From the NCBI GenBank assembly GCA_012295275.1, contig CM022667.1, forward strand, positions 17,691,245-17,755,244: a stretch of 64,000 nt of DNA. Reading direction: 5' to 3'. The stretch is from Chrysomallon squamiferum (Eukaryota; Mollusca; Gastropoda; Neomphalida; Peltospiridae). Shown here piece after piece: positions 39,648-51,836 of the stretch. Position numbers and translations under genes: made by a program. The notes below the pieces were generated by a model. The model ran no database searches, was not told where the DNA came from, and saw only the letters and a list, made by a program, of their open reading frames with translations. The first letter of the stretch is position 1; the number at the start of each line of letters is the position of its first letter.

Positions 39648-40003
39648 TAGATAGACAGACAGAGAGATAGATAGATAAATAGACAGACAGATAGATAGAT
39701 TATTATTATTATTATTAAAATTTAAATTAGTTATTCAAAATATTTAATTATTTAATTTATTTATTATTATTTTTTTTTTTAGGTGCTGTCATGGTTATGG
39801 CCTATTTATTATGCTGGAGTCCTTATACGTTGGTTCACGCATGCCCAGTACGGCTCCTCGGTCCTTTGTGGATGGAAGTGACATCAATGTGGATCGCCTA
39901 TACCCTAACAATATGGAATCCGATTATCTACGTATTCAACAATAGACAATTCAAAGAGGAATTGAAAAAGTTACTGAAAAGAAAAAAACAGCTTTGCTGC
40001 TGA
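37506..40003 (+). CDS. tandem class A GPCR paralogue A (four coding exons)
   Basis: Predicted seven-transmembrane receptor of 346 aa. Exons: 37506-37781, 38122-38254, 39009-39419, 39783-40003, with phases 0, 1, 1 and GT-AG borders. Exon 1 carries TM1-TM2 and ends after Cys91 at the top of TM3; exon 2 (133 bp) TM3 with DRY at 115-117; exon 3 TM4, the second extracellular loop (GTKHCSP...NCW) and TM5; exon 4 TM6 (CWSPY) and TM7 (NPIIYVF). A 5'-UTR intron ends at the TTACAG acceptor at 37406. The third loop is long, basic and Ser-rich and ends REVAKRG. All signature motifs are canonical. The opsin lysine in TM7 is absent, so it is not a photopigment. Ligand unknown; the family looks opsin/melatonin-like in TM6-TM7 but I cannot assign it. 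Confidence 0.9.
38013..38073 (+). repeat. (GA)n in intron 1 of GPCR A
   Basis: About 30 GA units ending 48 bp before the exon 2 acceptor. Confidence 0.95.
38281..38375 (+). repeat. (TG)n/(TA)n tract at the start of intron 2 of GPCR A
   Basis: Alternating TG and TA blocks beginning some 25 bp after the exon 2 donor. Confidence 0.9.
38718..38753 (+). repeat. poly-T tract in intron 2 of GPCR A
   Basis: Uninterrupted T run of about 36 bases; could be an inverted retroposon tail. Confidence 0.9.
39582..39646 (+). repeat. (TA)n(CA)n in intron 3 of GPCR A
   Basis: TA units followed by about 20 CA units, then GATA/GACA-type tetranucleotides to 39700. Confidence 0.95.
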
Positions 40004-40773
40004 CAAAATATTTACAGTATAGATATAGTTTCAAAAAAAGACTATTTAAATGATGGTTATGTTGGGATAGAGGAAAACAAATGAAATATTTTCTGTTATC
40101 TATCCCAGTTGCGGACAGCCATTTTGTTTCCAAAATTCGAAGTGGTTAACTAACATTCCCGCGTATTTTAATGTTCCAAAATTCGTTAACCAATAATTTT
40201 AATAATAAAGTTTATTACATGCAGTTCTGTGGAATACACCTACGTTCGGCTATCTGACACAGTAAATACAAACATTCGACTGTTATTCTTTATAGATAGA
40301 AAATCGTATTCCCGAGATTATGAAATAGAATGCTTTTAGGGTATCAACAGATTATCCAACCAGTGAGTACACTGAATGAATAATTAGCAGTAAACATTTA
40401 AAGTAACTAGCACATATCTGTGGTCCAGATGTAGCCCACCTCTGGGACAAATAAATGTTCTTGCTGGGTAATATCAGATTACTGTGAACAAAATATCACA
40501 CACACACACACACACACACACACTTACTCACAAAATAAGGAAAAATATATGAATTTAACAAACATAAATGATGCTTTACCAAAAGGTATTTATTTTTTTG
40601 TTTAGATTTCGTAATTAGACGTAATGGATTGTTGACATTTCACTGAAAAACTTCACATTGCTCATTATTTTGATGGGTTATTTTATTTATTTTCTAAAAT
40701 GTTTTGCACATAAAATGCATCAAAGAAAACAGATAATATATATATAAAAAAAGCCTTAAGCATATTAGTATCA

Positions 40774-40779
<6 letters not shown>

Positions 40780-40848
<69 letters not shown>
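40780..40848 (+). repeat. (CT)n microsatellite
   Basis: About 34 CT units. Confidence 0.95.
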
Positions 40849-40850
<2 letters not shown>

Positions 40851-41730
40851 GCAACATTATAAAAAATGTATTATATCGTAAATACTCTGTTTTGTTGTTG
40901 TCGTTGTTATTATGTTTTGTTATTAAGACATTTGTATGCATTCGATATATCTACATTGTGTACATTGTGTGAGGTTTTTTCGCTGGTCACGTTTTATATT
41001 CAACTGATTTGAAACCCAGGGAATTTGACACTAATCGCTTGTCCTTGTCAAGCAGTAATTGTTTATCTGTTAAGGGTTAATCTCTTTCTTAATATCGTAT
41101 TTTCGTGTTTTATGTTACTATCTTTATACAGGTGATTAAACAAAATATTAACTTTCTTTATTCCTCCAGTCTTTTTTTAGGGGTTTATCGTTGACACAGA
41201 GTAGAATAATACGCAGTTTATGTTGACTGATCCAAGCCGATGACTATAGTAGTAGAAATGGCAAACACTGAACTGACAGAAATCGGGCGCTGCTTCTGAC
41301 TTACCCTATGTATCAGATAAATACATACACGCATAGACATGTATGTTAGAATATACATGTCTATGCGTGTGGGCGTATCTGTATGTGAATGTGTGCATTT
41401 TTCTGTTGTTAATTATTCTTTATATATATATAGATATATAATGTCCTGTTGTTTATTGTACTGTTCATAATTGTTGATGTGCGCATAGTTACTGAAAAAA
41501 ATCGTTTATTTTATTTTATTTTATTTTATTTTGATTTGATTTGATTATTATTTTTCTTAATTATGTTTAATTTAAGTTCTAATTTTAAGCGATGCATTAT
41601 TTCATATGTCATTACTACAAACGTATGTTTGTACAAATATACGGCATTTTTATTATTGCCAGTCGGTCAACATCTTGTGAAATAATAATATTTTAAACTG
41701 AAAATGTACTGTAAATTAATATACAGCAAT

Positions 41731-41749
41731 TTATTATTATTATTATTAT

Positions 41750-41793
<44 letters not shown>
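41731..41793 (+). repeat. (ATT)n(AGT)n microsatellite
   Basis: A short ATT run that changes to about 15 AGT units. Confidence 0.9.
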
Positions 41794-42151
41794 TTACTGA
41801 GAATTGCGAAAAAACGTCAGCATTTTAGGCATGATCAAATGACGTCATATCAGAAACCATTCGTTACTTACATTGCTCTCGTTCTTCAGCATGAATTGTT
41901 GAGATGAAACGAATAACAAGAGGTTTGACTGATGGAGAAGTACAAAGTGATCATTCTAATTTTTAATACTTCCAGATAGGAACTGATTTTGAAACGAGGC
42001 CTAGAAAACTGATTTCATAACAGGGGCAGATTATGCATTAGGTAAGGGAAGGGAATTTCCTAAATGTATTATATATATATTGTTTGTTTGTTTATTTTTG
42101 TTTTATTTATTAACTTTTTATTTTATTTAATTTATTTATGGTGATAGATTT

Positions 42152-42410
42152 AATTTAAATACCTTAACATTATTTAGCAGTATTATCAGATTGTGGTATA
42201 ACTAAATGACTAAATCGATTTGAGAAGAGAAATGTAAAATGCACATAGCTTTCATTAGTCCATTAAAAGATAGCACAATTAATTTAATACACTAACATTA
42301 TTTAGCAGTTTACCAAATTGTGGTATGACTAAATAACTGAATAACTAAATCGATTTGAGAAGAGGTGTGAAATGCACATAGCTATCATTAGTCCATTAAA
42401 AGATAGCATG
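42152..42410 (+). repeat. two-copy tandem duplication of about 125-135 bp
   Basis: Both copies hold CTAACATTATTTAGCAGT-like, ATTGTGGTAT-ACTAAAT, AAATCGATTTGAGAAGAG and ATTAGTCCATTAAAAGATAG blocks in the same order, with a small insertion in the second. It lies about 0.5 kb upstream of GPCR B's leader acceptor. Confidence 0.85.
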
Positions 42411-42950
42411 CACAACCTATTTTTTGTTATGGATCAGTATCTTATGTATTAGTCATCAGTGCATTTTCCTACATTTTCACAGTGTAGAATTTACATTTTT
42501 GTGCATGCCAGGTCATTGTTATACGCAACAAATGAGAAATCAAATTTAAAATGGCTGCTACGGATAATTAATACTGTCAATATTTAAAATATTAATCAGT
42601 ATAAAAACGAGAAACTTGATACTGAGGTTTGTTTCTGTGTTTTCATAAGCAGGATTCTGCTGAAAGCTCTTGTGGTAATCCAAACCATTGTTATGTGCAT
42701 AAACTGAGAAAGCGCCTAAATCGAAATTAACTTTACTTTTTTATGTTCAAGTTTTTACTTATTTTACTTATTTCGTCTTTCGCCATTTGTGTAAGAATAT
42801 GAAAAAGTTAATTTCAACTAAACAATGGATGTGTTAAACTAAATGATTTAATTTCTTTCAGGTAAACCCAAAAAACCTTAGCAAAAGGACTAGAACTAAA
42901 AAAATTGTTCTTCCACTTTTTTTTTTTTTTTTTTTTTAACCACTGTGACA

Positions 42951-45111
42951 ATGGCCGTGAACGAATCTACACTAGATATAGCACTGCAAGCAACAAGTTT
43001 GTCAATTATTATGCTTTTAGGATTTGTGTTCAATATTCTTGTTGTAATTGTGTTCCTCAATAGTAAAGCACTGCGGGCCTCTAATCACAATATTTTTGTG
43101 ATTAATCTTATCGTCTGTGATATCATATATTTGTCAACAGTCATGCCTATCTCGTTGGCTGACATCGTATGTCACATTAAGAAGTGTACATCCATCGTCA
43201 GGTCAGGACTTTTGTGTCAGGTAAGCCAAAAACAGAAAAACACACAGACTCACACAGAGACACACACACGTGCACATATACACAAACATAAAAAACACTT
43301 AAATACATAAACAGTAACATAACTTTCTTCAACAAAATCTGAAAATCATGTCCTTTGCCAGATGTTGTAATTCTTGGTAGCATTGTGGATTATAGCTAGC
43401 TGTTAGACTGCATACCGTTCAATCATTGTATGCAGCACACACACACACACGCACGCACGCACGCACCCACACACACACACACTCACTCACTCAACCTAGG
43501 ACATGATATTCTATAATCTGCTGAAGTATTATGGCTATGCTCTCTTCAGCAATAGGTGAAAATCAGAAACAAACGGATGTTGGACACACTAGTAACGACA
43601 AAATGTGATATAGAGATGTTAAAAAGAAATTTAAATTCTTATGTGACCCATGGACTAAACTTTTAAGCCATTTATTTCTCCATATTATACATATAGCAAC
43701 GACAATATTATTTTATTTATTTAATTGTTCGTTTATATGTTATTATATTTTTAGGTGACTGGATTTTTGACCACATTTCAGAGCACTGTGACGGCACAAA
43801 CACTAGGCGTAATTGCTATAGACAGATATATAGTAATTGTTTTAGAAAAGAATTTATTCATAGCTAGTAATAAGAAGCCGTGGTTTGGTCAGTTGCGTAT
43901 TTTTTATTTTTTATTAGGCACACAAGCATACATATCCAATGATTTTCATCAAAAAACACAAAATATACTGTAAGATTTCATCAAACATCAACTAAGATAA
44001 AAAATGTAAAAATAATTTAATATAATTTATTACTGTTGTTGTTATCCATATTGTTTTATATAGTTGTTATTTTTATAGTAATATTATCATCATCATCTTC
44101 ATTATTATTAATGTATTGTTATTGTTGTTGTTGTTGTTATTCCTATTTTTATCACAGTTGTTCTGCTAGCACTATGGGTGTGGGCCGCATTGTGTGCCTC
44201 GCCACCTTTGGTTTTTCCTGACTACGTGGGTTACAAATACAACATTGGAACAAAACACTGTTCTCCAGAACTTAAATACACCTGTTGGTATTACTGGTTT
44301 ATGGCTTTTAATGTTGTCTATGCACCTGTTCCTGTGATGACGTTCTGTTACACTAAAATAGTGATGAAAATCAGAGATCACAGGAAAGATCTGTCAAACC
44401 AAAACCGAAAGCAGTCCACTTCTGAAGCTAGCCCAGAAAAACGTTTTAGCCACAGACAATCAATGTTGGTAGAATCTAGACTTAGGTTGTATCTTATTAA
44501 GTCTAAACTGACATTAGAACGAGAATTAGCGAAGCGAGGTAAATATAACAGCATGCTAAATATGCTGACATATCTATCGATCTATCTATCTATTGGTCTG
44601 CTGTCTGTTGTCTGTCTGTCTGTCTGTCCATCTATATATCTAGGGAATGGCAGTATCGTTTTTTCTTCTTCTTCGCCTTTCATAACTAATACAAAGAAAA
44701 TATTCGACATCAAATAACTTGATAGATAAAATTCATTTATTTATGAATACGTTAGTTCATTCAGTCCTTAAAATAAGCATAAATACACACACAGACACAC
44801 ACTCACATAAAAACAGATACATAAATACGCACATACGTATGCATGTATGTATGTGTGTGTATGTATGTGTGTATATATTTTGTCTTCCTGTTGCAGGTTT
44901 TATTATGGTAGTAGTGTACATATTGTGCTGGGGTCTCTATGCAATTGTATTTTCATGTCCTGCTTATATGGAAATCCCAACGAGACTGGAGGTGGTAGCG
45001 ATGTGGTCGGTCTTCACGTTAGTAGTTTGGAATCCGATACTCTATGTTTTTAACGACCGACTGTTTAAGGAGGAACTGAAAAGGTGTTTCATAAAGAGAA
45101 ATCAGTGTTGA
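42951..45111 (+). CDS. tandem class A GPCR paralogue B (four coding exons)
   Basis: Predicted seven-transmembrane receptor, 332 aa. Exons: 42951-43220, 43755-43887, 44158-44538, 44897-45111, with the same intron positions and phases as paralogue A and the same 133-bp exon 2. A poly-T run lies in the leader exon just before the ATG. Cys89 sits at the top of TM3, DRY at 113-115, GTKHCSP in the second extracellular loop and NPILY in TM7. Oddity: TM6 reads CWGLY, replacing the near-invariant proline by leucine, and the second loop after DRY (VLEKNLFIASN) is less basic than in A. The frame is intact throughout, so it is probably functional but the most divergent of the four. Confidence 0.88.
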
Positions 45112-45242
45112 TAAAGATATCAACCACATTATATAGATCTATAGCTATCTGTCTATATAAATTTATCAAATACCCACGTATTCATTCCCCCAAAATAAAA
45201 TAACTCAAATGCATTTCTGCACGCACGTATAACTGTATGTGT

Positions 45243-45245
<3 letters not shown>

Positions 45246-45281
<36 letters not shown>
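45246..45281 (+). repeat. (CA)n microsatellite
   Basis: About 17 CA units after GPCR B. Confidence 0.9.
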
Positions 45282-45282
<1 letters not shown>

Positions 45283-47791
45283 ACATGTATGTAGTACGTA
45301 TGTTAGTTGTGTAATCTATTTGTAATTGGCTTTAAATCAGGGAACGGCAAAATGGTCGATAACGACCCCTGAACATCGAGGGGTCAATAAATGTCTATGA
45401 GTTAAAATCAGCCAATTATTGGAGTCGATTATGTTAAGGTTGTAGAGATATATGAAACTATTCTTCTTCTTTTTTTTTCTAATTTCTTTTAAATTATTTG
45501 AGTTTATTTAATTTTAAATAGAAAAATTTATTACTAACATTTATTTATTTATTTTGCACACTTGGAGGTCGGCGGCAGAAATTATTCCTTGAAAAGATCG
45601 ATGCTCTGAGAGTTTGTCATCCTCTGCATTACATGGTGAAGCTGGAATGGAACAATAACTCCGTGTAGTTCTAGTTTTGATGCAAACAAATATATGGATA
45701 TTGTCTCGTGTGTATATATTAACACAAAAATAATTATGAAACTGACGTTCTTAAATAATTTGTTTAGATGATCGGCTAATGACAACATAAAGTGCGTTGT
45801 CTAAATGTTATTGATATCTATTAATACCTATACAAACACATACACAAACATACACATACACATATGTACACACGCATACCTACATACACACATACATGCA
45901 TACTCATCAAAATTAATTTTATAACGTTCAGTATACTGGAAAATATGCTGTATTTAATTCGTTTTCTTTCGTTCGTTCTTAGTGAAATATGTATGTAAGT
46001 AGAAACAAATACACATACAGACACACTCATACACACAAACACATACACGCTGTTCAAGGTTAGTTTTTTAGTATCCAGTTGCCATTTTAACCTTCGCAGG
46101 ATCGAGCTGATGTTCGTAAGACAGTAAAACCAGTTATCTTTCTCTGTCTGCCTTTATATACATATATATATATATATTTTAAACAGAATATGATAATGAA
46201 CAAGGAGTCTATTATCAGTATGTAAATTATATTTTGGTAGATTCTTGATTGTACAAATAGAAATAACGTCATCATAGCTACATTCCTTGATATGCTATGG
46301 ATTCACCATGCTTTAGATTTATTAAAAATATGCAATTCATCTTTCTGTCTGTCTGTGTTTTATCCATCCACCTTCTTTTTTAAACATAATTCATTCGTCT
46401 GTTTACCTGTTTCTACTTTGTTTATGTACCAGTGTTCCTCGCTACTTGTCATTGTTCCTACATACCAATCCATTTATCTGTCTATCTATACAGCTTTCTA
46501 TCTTTCGGTAGTGTTATGTATCTATAATGCAGGCTAGAAGATAATGGGCCCAGGTAGTCTATTTTTTAAAAACCTGTATATTTCCTATCTCCACTCGAAT
46601 TATTTATTTATTATTGTTATTATTTATTTATTTATTTATTTTTGTGGTTATTATTATTTTATTTTCTAATCAGTTTTTAAGTGTTTTACATGCCAATCTA
46701 ATTACCGCCCTAGATACCTATGTAGGTATACATATTTAACATTAATTTTGGCTTTACATTTTTTAGATCGGTCATTTCCTAGTTTGCTGGTACCATAAAA
46801 AGTACCATGATACACGTGCTGTCGTGCTAATCATATCACGTCATGACTCAGGTCGATTCAAACATTATCAGAGTCGTTATTTATAAAAAGGGTCTTGGAA
46901 TTCTTCTTGTAGCTTGTTTATGTACGACTGCGTGTTTTTCATGTAGTAGCGAAATCAAAAATACCGATCTAAAGAAATTTAGAATATACAAACCGTAATC
47001 GTTGCCAGTCGTTGGGAAAGATAAAAACCTATCTTTGACTAAGGACCAGCGATATCCATCCAAATGTCTTTCTGGGCTATTCTCCACAAGGGGATACTCG
47101 GTCTGCGTCTCTGTCTATCTAGCTGCTATCTGTTTAACATTATTGTTTTGTTGAAAATTATTTGGAATCAAAATTTTATTAGATTAATTATTTTTAGAAC
47201 GGCATAAACAAACATGACACGAAGTGACAAACCGAGTTAAATATTTTAGACTTAGTCATTTACTGTATCCACACAATCACATTTAAGGAACAACAATAAT
47301 AAATAAATAAATAAATAAATATGTAAATAAATAAATAAATAAATAAATAACAATAGAAATAAATATTTGAGGTTGATAAACCTGAAACTAATTTCGTTCC
47401 AAATGACATCGTTCTGGTAAGCAGTTTTTGATGACGTCATATACATATTCCGCTATTTAAACAGTAAGTTAGTCAACTTATATGTTTAGTAATTCTGATG
47501 TGTATTTCATGATAAATAAATGCGAGTCATTCAGGATTAGGTATGTTATAGTTATATGAATAAATGCAATATGCAGTACTTAGTTATGCAGTCATCATGT
47601 TCCTGATAGATATTTAATAAGAAATGGTTGGAGACGAGACTAGAGATTCTGTAGATGAGACAAAACAATGGATATACATGTATAATCAATACATTGCTCT
47701 TCTGATGCTCGATTTTACTATGTTCGGATATTTCTTTTTCCAGTTAATGACGATTCGAATAATGTTTCTGAAAAAAATATTGCAAAATTAA

Positions 47792-47797
47792 AATTAA

Positions 47798-47855
<58 letters not shown>
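47792..47855 (+). repeat. (AAT)n microsatellite upstream of GPCR C
   Basis: About 20 units; the poly-Tyr minus frame across it is an artefact. Confidence 0.9.
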
Positions 47856-47856
<1 letters not shown>

Positions 47857-47977
47857 TACTGAACATCATAAAAATTAGTTTTGATCACTTTAAGTAAATA
47901 ATCGGATATTGATAACGTCTCATTTTTCTCTAGGGATAACAACGGAATAAAAAAGACAAGGAAGGATATTTGTAAAC

Positions 47978-50900
47978 ATGTACGACATAAAAGACCAACC
48001 ATATGAATCAGAGACTGAAAAATTTATGCAGGCGTTGACGTTGTCTCTAATTATGTGGATACAGTTCATGCTTAATACTACCGTCATAATTGTCTTCTGT
48101 AACAGCAAACCACTGCGGGCCTGCAACCACAATATTTTCGTAGTAAACCTGGTTGTGTGTGACTTAATTTTTGCAATAATCGTCATGCCGATATCCCTGA
48201 TTGATATAGTATGTGATAACGCATGTAGTCATTTCATAAGAACCGGATTTATGTGTCAGGTGAGAGTACAATAGGTGTGTGGGTTCAGATATCTACATAC
48301 ATGCACAAAACCATACATAGGGTCATTCCATGTCAAATCACACCCCAAAAAGAACACAAAATTTAAACCCGACCGTCTCAGAATTTTATGAAACTTGGTA
48401 TACTTGTTGACTGAGATCCCACAGCACCAAATCTGAAATATTAGCCCAATCGGATCAGTGGTGTGGGAGATAAGGCCCATCGAATTTTGAGATTTATGGC
48501 AAAAATGGGCGTGACCACCAACCTTAGAACCCTCATATCTCAGGAACTACTGGGCCAATCTTCATAAAATTGGTATTGTTGAAAAGGCAATATGACAAGG
48601 AAAATATTCAGTTTAAAATATTGGAGTATATTGACCTTTTAAACTTTGCTATGACCTTGAAATTGACCGTGTGGATCACGTGACCTTGAGATGACCTTTA
48701 TTGAATTTTAATCTCCCACATGTTAACTAAAACATATAAAAGTTTCCTGGGTGTAATATTTTTTGTTTAGCCACAATATAGATTTAAAAAATGCACATAC
48801 ATGAAAATAACAACTTTTCAGCCATTAACATCTGATTAACTAAAACCTGAATGATCAATTCTGGATGCTAGGAATCACCATCTTTCTTGATCATCGAGTA
48901 AGACATTGTAGGCCTACATGTATGCATAAAGTTCACATAAATCTGAGAGAACTAGGTGTTTCTGATTCTTAACCTTCTCACAATCTTTGTTTCAAATGCT
49001 CACTGTATCCTTCATTCCCGGACATATTCTACTGTTCTCATCACTTTCATAAAATTGGATTATTTCCTCCTTCAATTCATTTGACAGAACTTTCCCTTGT
49101 TTCTTATCACAGAGGGATAGAATCAGTTTCTCTTTCTTCACCACACAGCTTTTTTTCATACGGTAATTCGTTGTTTCAAATTCATTCATTGTCCTTTCAA
49201 TGGTAAAGGGTGACAAAATCAAGATTTGCACACGCTCTGGGTAGGATTCAGACATTAAGATGTCATTTTAATTTTACTGTAGCTGATGCTAGTTTTTTTC
49301 TGTCCTTTCATTCGGTTACTGGAATGTGCTAGTGAATGGAGTTTGACAGGAGTTTCGCCTAAACTCGACAGGATAGAGTTCAAATCAAAGTCCTTTTCTG
49401 GGGAAACAATAACCAGTGGTTTGTCTGGTAAGTTATCATCAAATTCTCCCATTGTAATACCACCCATACTAAAGCCATCCTCTATAGGGGTTTGGACCTT
49501 TGATTTCTGAAGGCTAATCAGACAGTCACAGCACAACTTGTCTCCTGGCACTAGTGTCTTTGGAGGATTTACTAAGCATCTGTAAGTGCCCATGCGAACA
49601 ATTCTTAAAGATCTAGTGCATGCTTGCTTAGGATGGTGATTAAGGGGATCAGAACAGTTTTTCCGCAATGTTGAAAATTTGATTAAAAGTTCTTGTTCAC
49701 TTCGAAGAGTGAGGAGTTCGACTTCCTCAGTTTTCCATACACTTCGCAACAACTCCTTTTTGATATGATGGTGTTGATAACACACATTTTCAGGAGAGTT
49801 AAAGCTGCAGTTAGCTCTGGAAGAAATAAGCATTTTCAGTATTGGCCTGCACCTTGAATTCAATAGAACAAAGTCAGTGCTTTCCTAAATATCAAATCAA
49901 ATCCTGAAACCCTTTCAGTAAAGTTAAGCAGGTCATAAAATGGCAGCAGAGTACATGTGTTATTGCCAAAGGCCCCCAGGTAAATCACAGTTTATTAAGG
50001 TGAAGGTAGACATTGTTCATACTCTGTGCCGAAGACTGGGTGTACAAATACATTATGCAGTACATCACTTGATGACGTCTGATTTCAGACTGGGTTGTAC
50101 TGTTGTTGACTGAAACCTTGTTCAAAACCAATGGCAAGGCCTCATGACATGATAAAATGACTTAATAGGTTTTATGAAGAAAACAATGCTTACTTATCAA
50201 CATCTGACAATGTGTCCAACTTAAAAAGCTTCAGATTGTCAAAGAAATGCAGACGAAGAAACTTCTTTGTCTTAAACTTCTAATTGCCATGTGCTCAATG
50301 GGGATTGCACCAGGGAATCTAAAGGAGTTCCTGGCCTGCCTGAAGCATCACTTCCTGTTAACCCTTTGAGCCTGATTGTGTAGAACATGTCATGCCATTT
50401 GGCATCTTTTCATATTCTTCAGGCATTCCTTCAGACATGTCAGGTGGGTTTTAACTCCAAAGATGAGTGTTTGGTCTCAGAGAAAATGTACATTGTAATG
50501 CATTGGATCAATCATCCATGCAGGTATGCATTTGTTTAAATCTCTATTATGGCTAAACAAAAAGTATTACACCCACGAAACTTTTAGGCATATATGTAGG
50601 CCTACAATGTCTTACTCGATGATCAAGAAAGATGGTGATTCCTAACTTCCAGAATTGATCATTCAGGTTTTAGTTAATCAGATGTGTTATTTTCATGTAT
50701 GTGCATTTTTTAAATCTATATTGTGGCTAAACAAAAAATATTACACCCAGGAAACTTTTATATGTTTTTGTTAACATGTGGGAAATTAAATTTCAATAAA
50801 TTTCCAATTTTATGAAGATTGGCCCAGTAGTTCCTGAGATATGAGGGTTCTAAGGTTGGTGGTCACGCCCATTTTTGCCATAAATCTCAAAATTCGATGG

Positions 50901-51744
50901 GCCTTATCTCCCACACCACTGATCCGATTGGGCTAATATTTCAGATTTGGTGCTGTGGGATCCCAGTCAACAAGTATTCCAAGTTTCATAAAAATCTGAG
51001 ACTGTCCGGTTTAACCCATTGGGTGATTTGACACGGAATGACCCCATACATACATACATACATACATACATACACACATATACAGAGAAAACTGATTAAT
51101 TCTGAAATTTATAACATTCAGTTATCGTATTTCCTTGTTTATTTGTTTATATTTTTAGATGACAGGATTCATAACAACATTTCATTATATGATTGCGGGT
51201 TACACATTGGCAATTATTTCAGTAGATCGGTACATAGCCGTAGTACACAAAGGAAGATCACAAAGCGGTGATGGGAGAAAACCGTGGTTCAGTCAGTGAA
51301 GTTACTGCGTTTAATTTTATACAGAAATTAGACAAGAGAAATGTCGTTGTGCGTTTTAAAGCATCATGTATAATTATTAGTCTAGTTTTTATAAATATGA
51401 AAACCACATATTTTAATATATCTGCTAACAGAGAGAGAGTGAAAGGAGTGCTTATATATAATCAGAGAACAAAAAGACATTAAAAAAACACTGGGTTTGC
51501 AAAGGCTGTGACTAAAAAAAGTATATAGAAGTTATGAATGTTTGTCGTATGTGTGTTTGTGTGTTTGTGTGTATGTATGCGTATGTACCGTGCGCAAAAT
51601 TCTACACATAAAGTCACACAGTAATGGTAAAATGTTCATCAAATGTCGACGTATTTCTTGCCGCAGTTTGAAAGAACAATTTAACCAGATTCCTAGTTTG
51701 TTCTTTTATTATAAATCACAAAAATCATACTGATAATAAATAAT

Positions 51745-51836
<92 letters not shown>

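Larger units (their letters stand above)
40004..42950. other. intergenic DNA between GPCR A and B
   Basis: No exon seen. Contains CA, CT and AGT microsatellites and a tandem duplication at 42.15-42.41 kb. The leader exon of GPCR B begins after the TTTCAG acceptor at 42861. Confidence 0.6.
45112..47977. other. intergenic DNA between GPCR B and C
   Basis: No exon seen. It holds CA and TTTA/AAAT repeats and, at 45364-45385, a perfect 7-bp inverted repeat (GACCCCT / AGGGGTC) with an 8-base loop. The leader exon of GPCR C follows a TTTTTCTCTAG acceptor at 47933. Confidence 0.55.
48320..51044. mobile_element. 2.7-kb DNA transposon with long, unequal terminal inverted repeats
   Basis: The left end begins GGGTCATTCCATGTCAAATC and the right end finishes GATTTGACACGGAATGACCC. 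Inverted similarity extends from 48320 to about 48926 on the left and from about 50588 to 51044 on the right; the right arm lacks about 120-130 bp of the left. Both sides are flanked by CATACATA, an apparent 8-bp target duplication, but the right flank is a CATA microsatellite so the length is uncertain. The centre carries a minus-strand open frame pair (48992-49863). The superfamily is not assigned: an 8-bp duplication would suit hAT or P types, but no catalytic motif was seen. Confidence 0.85.

Noticed and set aside
43198-43383. Frame continuing past GPCR B exon 1
   Set aside because: Reads through the GTAAGC donor into CA-rich intron; homology to A, C and D ends at the donor.
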